NCBI GenBank assembly: GCA_051744345.1
Contig: JBNJCW010000032.1
Coordinates: forward strand, 1-20,890
DNA: 20,890 nucleotides
Reading direction: 5' to 3'
Source: Halolacustris sp051744345
Lineage (GTDB): Bacteria > Actinomycetota > Humimicrobiia > Humimicrobiales > Humimicrobiaceae
Below are positions 15,074 through 20,890 of the stretch, in pieces. The notes beneath the pieces were generated by a model. It saw only the letters and a program-made list of their open reading frames with translations. It did no database searches and was not told the DNA's origin. Position numbers and translations under genes: made by a program. Numbering within the stretch: position 1 is the stretch's first letter; every line of letters starts with the position of its first letter.

Positions 15074-15130
15074 TTCTACTGTTAGCAAAACAAAAATGCA
15101 AATATAATTAATATCAGAACAGGGGATGAT

Positions 15131-15634
15131 ATGGATACAGGGGATATTATAAAAAGGTTTAATATGAAACCTCTTCCAGATGAGGGCGGTTATTTTGCAG
15201 AAACATACAGGTGCCCGCAGTTAATTAAAAAAAAGGACCTGTCCCCGGGCTACGGCGGCGCCAGGAACTTGTCTACGGCCATACTTTACCTGGTAACAGA
15301 GAAGCATTTTTCCCATCTTCACAGGGTAAAAAGCGATGAGGTTTTTCACTTTTATACAGGCGATCCTGTCTGTATGTTAAACCTCTACGGAGAAGGTAAT
15401 GCAGAAAAGGTGATGCTGGGAACCGGCATAATGGAAGGGCAGCGTGTGCAGCATTTGGTTCCCGGCGGTACCTGGCAGGGAGCGTATCTTAGAGAGGGAG
15501 GAAGGTTTGCCCTGCTGGGAACCACGGTTTCTCCCGGATTTGATTTTTCCGACTACCAGAGCGGCCGGAAATTCAGGGACAAGCTTATAAAAGAATACCC
15601 CGGGTACGAAGAAAGCATAGAAAGGCTTACTTAA
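15131..15634 (+). CDS. DUF985 cupin family protein
   Basis: A 167-residue cytosolic protein of the DUF985 cupin family (PF06172). The diagnostic pattern is clear: D-E-G-G-Y-F-A-E-T-Y-R (17-27), L-S-T-A-I-L-Y-L (47-54), H-R-V-K-S-D-E-V-F-H-F-Y (64-75), V-P-G-G-T-W-Q-G-A (110-118) and V-S-P-G-F-D-F-S-D-Y (133-142). His64, Glu70 and His73 are likely metal or ligand contacts by analogy with other cupins. The family has no established general function. AGGGGATG lies just before the ATG. The RDD gene follows after 3 bases, so the two are probably co-transcribed. Confidence 0.92.
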   Translation: MDTGDIIKRFNMKPLPDEGGYFAETYRCPQLIKKKDLSPGYGGARNLSTAILYLVTEKHFSHLHRVKSDEVFHFYTGDPVCMLNLYGEGNAEKVMLGTGIMEGQRVQHLVPGGTWQGAYLREGGRFALLGTTVSPGFDFSDYQSGRKFRDKLIKEYPGYEESIERLT

Positions 15635-15637
15635 GGT

Positions 15638-16084
15638 ATGAAAAGGAAAGTAATCTTTGCCGGGCTGGGCTTAAGGTTTGCTGCCCTCCTGATTGATTTA
15701 TTGGTATTCAGTGCCCTGTTTTTTCCGGTTACCAGGCTGCTTAAAGGGGTATGGATTATGGGCGCCGCTGATCACCGCTGGGCAAAGGGCCTGTTTATAA
15801 CTGATCCTTTATGTATCGCTTTCCTTGTATTTATGGCCGCTTATTTTGTGCTCCTGGAGGCATACTGGTCAAAAACACTGGGCAAGCTGGCAATGGGGAT
15901 TAAGGTTGCAGGCACAAACGGGCAGAAGCCCGGCCTTAAAAAAAGCATGGCAAGAAACATCCTCAGGGTTGTAGACAGCCTTCCTGCTGGAAATATCTTA
16001 GGCATTATCCTTATAGCCAGCTCCAGGCAGAAGGAAAGGTTTGGAGACAGGATTGCAGGTACCAGGGTTATAAAATACAGGTAA
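15638..16084 (+). CDS. RDD family membrane protein
   Basis: A 148-residue membrane protein with the RDD-domain pattern: L-R-F-A-A-L-L-I-D in the first helix (Arg13, Asp20), S-K-T-L-G-K-L-A-M-G-I-K-V (78-90) after the second main helix, and R-F-G-D-R-I-A-G-T-R-V (134-144) at the end. RDD proteins are small inner-membrane proteins, mostly uncharacterised; some have been linked to ion exchange. AAGG overlaps the upstream stop, just before the ATG. It is the second gene of a pair with the DUF985 cupin. No terminator is visible before the next promoter. Confidence 0.9.
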   Translation: MKRKVIFAGLGLRFAALLIDLLVFSALFFPVTRLLKGVWIMGAADHRWAKGLFITDPLCIAFLVFMAAYFVLLEAYWSKTLGKLAMGIKVAGTNGQKPGLKKSMARNILRVVDSLPAGNILGIILIASSRQKERFGDRIAGTRVIKYR

Positions 16085-16092
16085 TTTTTTAC

Positions 16093-16121
16093 TTGAATAT
16101 ATGATAGATATCAAATATAAT
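16093..16121 (+). promoter_or_regulatory. promoter and operator of the DeoR-led operon
   Basis: TTGAAT (16093-16098), a 17-base spacer and a perfect TATAAT (16116-16121) make the best sigma-70-type promoter in the window. An inverted repeat (16097-16118) with 10-base arms, 9 of 10 matching (ATATATGATA / TATCAAATAT), fills the spacer and enters the -10 box, a natural repressor site. A second, shorter repeat (GTACA 16130-16134, TGTAC 16150-16154) lies downstream of the expected transcription start. ATATCAA recurs at 16108 and 16140. Confidence 0.6.
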
Positions 16122-16165
16122 ACAAAACAGTACACAATTATATCAATATTGTACATTATACATAC

Positions 16166-16939
16166 ATGATACCTGAAGAGCGCAGGCAGAAAATTGTTGA
16201 CACCCTCCAAAGGGAAAATGTCATAACCCTGGATAACTTAAGCAGGGAATTCGGGGTATCAAGGGTTACCATCCAGAGAGACATAAGCCTTCTGCAGGAA
16301 AAAGGGCTGGTAGAAAAAGTGCACGGAGGGGTAAAGATTGACCAATCAGCACATGACCATTTCGAGACCAGGTTTAAGGCAAGGATGGGGGCCAGTTACG
16401 AGCTGAAGCAGGAAATTGCACAGAAAGCCCAGCAGCTGGTAGAAGATGAAAGGACCATATTTCTGGACTCCTCTACCACCATATATATTTTCTCCCAGCA
16501 GCTTTTTAAGAAGAAATTCATTGACCTTAATATCATAACCACCTCCCCTTCCATTGTAGGGCAGGCCACAGGCTATCCGGATGCCAAAATTATATGTACC
16601 GGAGGGCAGCTTAAGGCGGATTTTAATATGTTCTGCGGAAGCTGGGTTCTGGAGTTTTTGGAGAGGGTTAATATCGATTCTGCATTCATATCTGCGGCGG
16701 GGATTTCCAATGACCTTATGCTTACTACTTCAGACAAGGACCTGGCTAATGTGCTGGGCAAAGTTATGGAGCGCTCTAAAGAAGTTAACCTTTTGGCAGA
16801 CAGCACCAAGTTCTTCAGGGAAGGGATGCTGAACATAGACCATATAAGCAGCTGCAGCAGTTTGGTTACCGACAGCCAGATAAGCGGTGAGGCGGTAAGC
16901 AGGCTTAAGGATACACAAAAGCTTAGATTAATATATTAA
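16166..16939 (+). CDS. DeoR/GlpR-family transcriptional repressor
   Basis: A 257-residue regulator of the DeoR family, which usually represses sugar-catabolic operons and is released by a phosphorylated sugar intermediate. The start M-I-P-E-E-R-R-Q-K-I is typical. The helix-turn-helix spans about 20-45 (L-S-R-E-F-G-V-S-R-V-T-I-Q-R-D), followed by G-L-V-E-K-V-H-G-G. The effector domain shows D-S-S-T-T (101-105), T-G-G-Q (145-148), F-C-G-S (156-159) and L-A-D-S-T-K-F (200-206), matching the family's sugar-phosphate-binding isomerase-like fold. No ribosome binding site precedes the ATG, although a leader of about 38 bases is expected. It lies 21 bases before the flavoprotein start and most likely controls that operon and itself. 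Confidence 0.93.
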   Translation: MIPEERRQKIVDTLQRENVITLDNLSREFGVSRVTIQRDISLLQEKGLVEKVHGGVKIDQSAHDHFETRFKARMGASYELKQEIAQKAQQLVEDERTIFLDSSTTIYIFSQQLFKKKFIDLNIITTSPSIVGQATGYPDAKIICTGGQLKADFNMFCGSWVLEFLERVNIDSAFISAAGISNDLMLTTSDKDLANVLGKVMERSKEVNLLADSTKFFREGMLNIDHISSCSSLVTDSQISGEAVSRLKDTQKLRLIY

Positions 16940-16960
16940 CCAAAACGATAGGAGGGAATG

Positions 16961-18673
16961 ATGGATGTTAAAACCTATACCACGGATGTGGTGGTAGTAG
17001 GTGGCGGCGGCGCTGCCTGCAGGGCGGCTATTGAAGTTTCAGAGAAAGGGCTTAGCTGCATCATGCTGGACAAAGGCCGCCCCGGCCGTTCAGGGGCGAC
17101 TCCTTGTGCCCTGTGGAGCATACAGGCTCCCTTTGGGCCCAGGGGAAGGGATGAAAGGGATACCCCTGAGCAGTATTTCGAGGACATGGTAAAGGCGGGC
17201 AGGTTTATAGGAGATCAGAATATTGCGGAGATAGTCGCCTTTACTGCCTGTGACCGTATACTGGATATGGAGAAGTATGGGGTGCATTTTAAGAAATATG
17301 ATGACGGGAGGTTTTTTCAGACACCCATGCCCGGCCAGACCTACCCCAGGTCATGCTTTATGATTGAAAATGGGCAGCATATGTCTACAGTGCTGGCCAA
17401 GGAGGTATCACGGAGAGATAATATAAACGTGTTTAAGGATTTCTTCGTGTTTGACCTTTTAAAGAACGGAGATGCTGTAGTAGGGGTTATAGGCATGGAC
17501 CTGTTAACCGGAGAGCTGGTGGCAGTGAATGCGAAATCAACGGTTATGGCTACCGGCGGCTATACCTCTCTATGGGGCTTCAGTGATAACCCGCCAACCC
17601 TTACCGGGGACGGAGTGGCCATGGCTTATCTTGCTGGAGCAGACGTGGTGGACCTGGAGTTTAACCAGTACTATGGAACTGATGTAGTGTGGCCCCCCAG
17701 CGTTAAGGGTACTGTGGTATTATACGAGCTTATGATTGATGAGTTTGCTGACGGGGAAATCACAGATAAGGATGGGAATATAATAATAGAAAAGCCTCTT
17801 CCCATCAGGGATGAAGCCATCAAAATCATTTTTGAAACCATAAGGGCAGGCAAGGGCACCCCCCACGGGGGAGTCTATTTTGACACTACCCTATCACCAA
17901 AAGGGGAAGCTGCAGTAAGGGATGTTTTTAAGACCATGACCCCCAAGCATTACAAGTTCTTAATAGATGCAGCAGGAATTGACCTGGCCAAGGAGCCTCT
18001 GGAGGTTGCTCCTGCATCCCACTACCAGTGCGGCGGCATATATATAAATGAAAGGGGCGAGTCTTCTATAGAAGGGCTGTATGCCTGCGGAGAGTGCGCA
18101 GGTAATTTCCAGGGCGCAAACAGGCTGGCTGGAAGTGCGCTGTGTGATACCCAGACCACCGGAGCTCAGGTAGGAGGATGCTCTGCTGATGATGCTAAGA
18201 AAAGGGACCAGTTACCGGCGGACCAGTCCAATCTAAAAGAAAAAACAGAGCTGGTTAACATGTTCTTGTCCAGGAAAAAGAAAGGAACAAGGCCGGTATT
18301 TATAAAAGAAGAAATTCTTAAGGTTATGGATAAGCACATTGCTCCTTTCAGGAGTGAGGAAGGGATGAAAAAAGGCTTGTCTGTTGTCCAGTCTCTGGGG
18401 GAAGATATAGCAAATATAGAGGTTCCAGACCTAATAAGGTATAACTTTGAGCTGGAAGAAGCACTGGAGGCAAGGCTTATGGTAAGTGCAGCCCAGATCA
18501 CCTTCGGGTCTGCAATGTTTAGGAAGGAATCAAGGGGCCACCATAACCGTACAGATTATCCGGAGACGGATAATAAGGATTGGAGATGCCACACTATAGT
18601 AAAACAGGTAGACGGCAAGCCCGATTATTCCAAAAGGGATGTAATCTATACCCGTATGAAGCCCCAGGATTAA
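16961..18673 (+). CDS. fumarate reductase/succinate dehydrogenase-type flavoprotein
   Basis: A 570-residue FAD oxidoreductase of the SdhA/FrdA/L-aspartate oxidase superfamily. The dinucleotide-binding motif is V-V-V-G-G-G-G-A-A (11-19), followed by the S-G-A-T segment. The second FAD contact is A-S-H-Y-Q-C-G-G-I (352-360), then G-L-Y-A-C-G-E-C-A-G (372-381) and G-A-N-R-L-A-G-S-A-L (385-394). The C-terminus has F-R-K-E-S-R-G-H-H-N-R-T-D-Y, as in SdhA. Length is typical. GGAGGG (16951-16956) favours the second of two adjacent ATG codons, 16961, over 16958. There are no signal peptide or haem motifs, so it is probably cytosolic or on the inner membrane face. With the 2Fe-2S protein downstream it likely forms a two-subunit dehydrogenase. 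The substrate is unknown; the operon suggests a hydroxylated sugar or cyclitol derivative. Confidence 0.88.
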   Translation: MDVKTYTTDVVVVGGGGAACRAAIEVSEKGLSCIMLDKGRPGRSGATPCALWSIQAPFGPRGRDERDTPEQYFEDMVKAGRFIGDQNIAEIVAFTACDRILDMEKYGVHFKKYDDGRFFQTPMPGQTYPRSCFMIENGQHMSTVLAKEVSRRDNINVFKDFFVFDLLKNGDAVVGVIGMDLLTGELVAVNAKSTVMATGGYTSLWGFSDNPPTLTGDGVAMAYLAGADVVDLEFNQYYGTDVVWPPSVKGTVVLYELMIDEFADGEITDKDGNIIIEKPLPIRDEAIKIIFETIRAGKGTPHGGVYFDTTLSPKGEAAVRDVFKTMTPKHYKFLIDAAGIDLAKEPLEVAPASHYQCGGIYINERGESSIEGLYACGECAGNFQGANRLAGSALCDTQTTGAQVGGCSADDAKKRDQLPADQSNLKEKTELVNMFLSRKKKGTRPVFIKEEILKVMDKHIAPFRSEEGMKKGLSVVQSLGEDIANIEVPDLIRYNFELEEALEARLMVSAAQITFGSAMFRKESRGHHNRTDYPETDNKDWRCHTIVKQVDGKPDYSKRDVIYTRMKPQD

Positions 18674-18703
18674 TTTTTTAAATATTAGCTTTAGGAGGCA
18701 AAC

Positions 18704-19033
18704 ATGTCCAAATATAAGATAAAGGCAAAAATACAGCGTTTTGATCCTGAGAAGGATAGCAAACCGTATTTTCAGGAATACGATGTGGATCTGGACAGGG
18801 CAGTAACCGTGCATGAACTGCTTACCAGAATTCACCGGGATTATGACGGCACCCTGGCCTACAGGGCTTTTAAGTGTTACAAGGGAATGTGCACCACCTG
18901 CATAGTTAAGCTCGACGGCAAGACAGTCAGAAGCTGTGCTACCAGGGTAGAGCCTGATTCGGAGATAACCATAGAACCAGCCGGCGGCGGAGAGGTGGTA
19001 AGAGACCTGGTAGTTGATTTTAATAAAATGTAG
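18704..19033 (+). CDS. stand-alone 2Fe-2S domain protein, SdhB N-terminal type
   Basis: A 109-residue protein matching only the N-terminal ferredoxin-like domain of succinate dehydrogenase/fumarate reductase iron-sulfur subunits. Four cysteines have 2Fe-2S spacing: Cys58, Cys63, Cys66 and Cys78 (C-x4-C-x2-C-x11-C), in K-C-Y-K-G-M-C-T-T-C and R-S-C-A-T. The start K-I-K-A-K-I-Q-R-F-D-P and the F-Q-E-Y-D-V strand also fit. The C-terminal 4Fe-4S/3Fe-4S domain of SdhB is absent and the frame closes cleanly, so this looks like a natural short form. GGAGG lies 5 bases before the ATG. Placed between the flavoprotein and the hydrolase, it probably takes electrons from the flavoprotein. The acceptor is not encoded in view. 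Confidence 0.9.
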   Translation: MSKYKIKAKIQRFDPEKDSKPYFQEYDVDLDRAVTVHELLTRIHRDYDGTLAYRAFKCYKGMCTTCIVKLDGKTVRSCATRVEPDSEITIEPAGGGEVVRDLVVDFNKM

Positions 19034-19048
19034 AGAGGGAGAGTTATC

Positions 19049-19882
19049 ATGGCAAAACCTGTAATCTGGCAGGAGATTACCTGGCCGGAGATAAAGAAAG
19101 TAAGCAAAGAAGTGGGAGTAGCGATACTGCCTATCGGGGCAACAGAGCAGCATGGCTTTCATTGTCCCACCGGGGTGGACTTTTACAATGCTTTTGAGAT
19201 ATCCAAGAAAGTAAGTGCAAGAACAGGAGCTATTGTTGCTCCCCCCATGCCTTACGGCAGCCACCCCTATTTCCATTACGGCTTTACGGGGACCATTCCT
19301 ATCAGGGCTACCACCCAGATAGAATTCATAAGGGATGTGGTAAAAGGGCTGGTAAATTCAGGATTTAAGAAGATTATCATAATGCAGGCCCACGGGCAGT
19401 GGTGGACGGTGCATACCGCCGTACAGGAGATTGCACTTGATGTGGACTGTTTTATGGCTGTTGCCACCTGGTGGGAGCTGGCCTGTAAGAAAATAAAGGA
19501 GGTATGCGAAACCCCGTTCAAGCATGCTGATGAAGTAGAATCATCGGTAAGCCTCTACCTTTATCCTGAGCTCTGTGATATGTCCAAGGCAAAGGAGGAT
19601 TACAGCCTAAAGCCCTATATTGATAAAAAGTTTGTAAGGCCGGCGGTGCATTCTGAGCTCATTAACGCTTTTCCCATAGAATCTATCACCTTTGTTCCTC
19701 AGGAAAATGTTATGGAAACGGGGGCTCCCGGTGATCCGCGGAAAGCAAGCGCAGAAAAAGGGAAAGCTATTGTAGAGACCGCAGTAGATGTAGTGGTAGA
19801 CTTGATTGAATACCTTAAGAAAAATTACAAGCCCGGTGAGTTTCCCAGGGTAAAACCGGACCTAGAGGAAGATATGTACTAA
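19049..19882 (+). CDS. creatininase-family metallohydrolase
   Basis: A 277-residue member of the creatininase family (PF02633), metal-dependent amidases and related hydrolases. First-half metal ligands are visible: P-I-G-A-T-E-Q-H-G (28-36) with Glu33 and His35, then Asp44 in G-V-D-F. His115 lies in Q-A-H-G-Q-W-W, where most members have N-G-H-G-G-N. H-A-D-E-V-E-S-S (159-166) corresponds to the usual H-A-G-E-x-E-T-S. Family substrates include creatinine and formamidopyrimidines. From memory, a Thermotoga member (IolN) is assigned to hydrolysis of a diketo-inositol ring, which would suit the sugar kinase and oxidoreductase here. An AGGGAG site precedes the ATG. It lies 15 bases after the 2Fe-2S gene and 1 base before the kinase. 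Exact substrate unknown. Confidence 0.9.
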   Translation: MAKPVIWQEITWPEIKKVSKEVGVAILPIGATEQHGFHCPTGVDFYNAFEISKKVSARTGAIVAPPMPYGSHPYFHYGFTGTIPIRATTQIEFIRDVVKGLVNSGFKKIIIMQAHGQWWTVHTAVQEIALDVDCFMAVATWWELACKKIKEVCETPFKHADEVESSVSLYLYPELCDMSKAKEDYSLKPYIDKKFVRPAVHSELINAFPIESITFVPQENVMETGAPGDPRKASAEKGKAIVETAVDVVVDLIEYLKKNYKPGEFPRVKPDLEEDMY

Positions 19883-19883
19883 A

Positions 19884-20890
19884 ATGGGATATCTGCTGGG
19901 AATAGATATAGGTTCAGGAGGGTGCAAGGTCACCCTCCTGAACAGTGAAAAGGGTAATGCTTTAACTGTGTCTGAAGAATACCCGGTATATTATCCTGCC
20001 CCCGGATGGGCCGAGCAGGATGCAGGGGACTGGGTTAAAGCCTGTGCGAGGGGGATCCAAAAGGTACTTAAGGCTGAAGGTATAGATAGCTCACAGATTG
20101 AGGCGGCAGCGGTAGGAGGGGTTACCCATTCCCCGGTACTGCTGGGAGCCGGCGGCAGGGTACTGGGAAAGGTAATGCATATAACCGATACCAGAAGCTA
20201 CCGCCAGGCAGAAGAGCTTGCCAAAAGCCATGGGCAGAAGATACTGGATACAGCTTTTAACCCGGTAGAGGCTATGTGGACCCTGCCTATGCTGATGTGG
20301 ATAAAGGAAAAAGACAGGGAGAGATTTGGCAAAATTAAAAGAATACTTTTTCCCAAGGATTATGTAAGGTATATGCTGGCGGGAACAGATTGTACCGACC
20401 GCATAGATGCTGAGGGCACCTTGTTTTACAGCCCGGCTGAAAAAGCATGGGATAGGGACCTTTTTTCTTTAACCGGACTGGATACAGAGGTCCTTCCCCA
20501 GGTGCTTTCCCCCACAGAAGCTGCAGGCAGGGTAACCAGGCAGGGAGCCGGCTGGTCAGGATTAAAAGAAGGGACCCCGGTTATAGTGGGAAGCACCGAT
20601 ACCATGCTGGAAGTGCTTGCGGCGGGTTCTGCAAAGCCGGGGGATTGCACGGTTAAGCTTGCCACCTTCGGCCGGATATGCGTTATAACTTCTAAGCCTT
20701 TTTCAGGCAAGGGCCTTATAAACTACTCTTACATTAAAGAAGGCCTATTTTATCCCGGCACCGGCACCAAGTCATTTGCCACTTCCCTGAGGTGGTTAAG
20801 GGACCACTGCTGCAGGGACATAAAAGGGGAAGAAGTTTACAGCATTATGGACGGCGAAGCAGAAGATGTGGCCCCCGGGGCTAATGGGCT
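19884..20890 (+). CDS. FGGY-family carbohydrate kinase (3' end outside window)
   Basis: An open frame of 335 codons running off the right edge, so about a third of a typical 500-residue FGGY kinase is missing. FGGY kinases phosphorylate sugars, polyols or aldonates with ATP. Visible motifs: G-I-D-I-G-S-G-G-C-K (6-15), the N-terminal phosphate loop with Asp8; G-W-A-E-Q-D (41-46); D-T-R-S (102-105), a substrate-contact segment; and G-S-T-D-T-M (236-241), where Asp239 is the likely catalytic base. The usual G-T-S segment after it reads A-T-F, so this is not a standard xylulokinase, gluconokinase or glycerol kinase. The ATG lies 1 base after the hydrolase stop, with GAGGAAG rather far upstream, so reinitiation is likely. 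Codons 10-20 form a strong hairpin. Confidence 0.92.
   Translation, partial: MGYLLGIDIGSGGCKVTLLNSEKGNALTVSEEYPVYYPAPGWAEQDAGDWVKACARGIQKVLKAEGIDSSQIEAAAVGGVTHSPVLLGAGGRVLGKVMHITDTRSYRQAEELAKSHGQKILDTAFNPVEAMWTLPMLMWIKEKDRERFGKIKRILFPKDYVRYMLAGTDCTDRIDAEGTLFYSPAEKAWDRDLFSLTGLDTEVLPQVLSPTEAAGRVTRQGAGWSGLKEGTPVIVGSTDTMLEVLAAGSAKPGDCTVKLATFGRICVITSKPFSGKGLINYSYIKEGLFYPGTGTKSFATSLRWLRDHCCRDIKGEEVYSIMDGEAEDVAPGANG
19912..19943 (+). repeat. perfect 13-bp inverted repeat inside the FGGY kinase start
   Basis: GTTCAGGAGGGTG (19912-19924) and CACCCTCCTGAAC (19931-19943) are exact reverse complements separated by six bases. In mRNA this would be a very stable hairpin beginning 28 bases after the kinase start codon. 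Its left arm contains a Shine-Dalgarno-like AGGAGG, so the right arm (CCTCCT) masks it. No T-run follows, so it is not an intrinsic terminator. Confidence 0.85.

Noticed and set aside
16958..16963. Upstream ATG (16958) as flavoprotein start
   Set aside because: Only one base separates it from GGAGGG; the adjacent ATG at 16961 has workable spacing. The difference is a single methionine.
18530..19276. Long open frame on the minus strand (248 codons) opposite the flavoprotein end, the 2Fe-2S gene and the hydrolase start
   Set aside because: The plus-strand proteins are clear family members with good ribosome binding sites. The antisense translation is cysteine- and histidine-rich without recognisable motifs, crosses gene boundaries and has no start signal.

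Overview
The window reads as ordinary bacterial chromosome: about 20 densely packed genes on both strands, with no rRNA, tRNA, CRISPR array, insertion sequence or phage gene that I can see. Arginine is mostly AGG/AGA and isoleucine is often ATA, and G+C looks moderate (mid-40s by eye). Some genes have strong GGAGG-type ribosome binding sites, but several first genes of transcription units have none and carry a -10-like box almost touching the ATG. Apolipoprotein N-acyltransferase and a lipoprotein-type signal point to a lipoprotein-making, probably diderm bacterium. The codon habits fit several uncultivated thermophile-related or deep-branching Actinomycetota/Atribacterota-like lineages. That placement is a guess.

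Left part (1-5290): a 5'-truncated alpha/beta hydrolase overlapping lnt; a secreted Ig-like protein; a leftward pair (phosphoribosyltransferase, then an exported SagB-type nitroreductase); endonuclease V reading away from them out of a shared promoter region; then a decayed C-terminal piece of a ROK-family protein.

Middle (5550-12000): a ComF-like phosphoribosyltransferase; a translationally coupled trio (Clp1/Grc3-type polynucleotide kinase, Sir2 deacylase, large membrane protein with a spermidine-synthase-like core); and a leftward nadE-pcm pair. NAD synthesis and NAD-consuming deacylation therefore sit close together, but in different transcription units.

Right-middle (12200-16084): a PAS-PAS-PAS-GGDEF-HD-GYP cyclic-di-GMP protein whose HD-GYP domain has lost its HD dyad, an isoprenylcysteine-methyltransferase-like membrane protein, a DUF985 cupin and an RDD membrane protein.

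Right end (16093-20890, running off the window): the most interesting locus, a compact catabolic-looking operon. A DeoR-type repressor, with a good promoter and an overlapping inverted repeat, is followed by a fumarate-reductase-type flavoprotein, a stand-alone 2Fe-2S domain protein resembling only the N-terminal half of SdhB, a creatininase-family metallohydrolase and an FGGY sugar kinase. The set suggests oxidation, hydrolysis and phosphorylation of a polyhydroxylated substrate, possibly a cyclitol, by a flavin/iron-sulfur dehydrogenase rather than an NAD enzyme. The start of the kinase gene carries a perfect 13-bp inverted repeat with a 6-nt loop.
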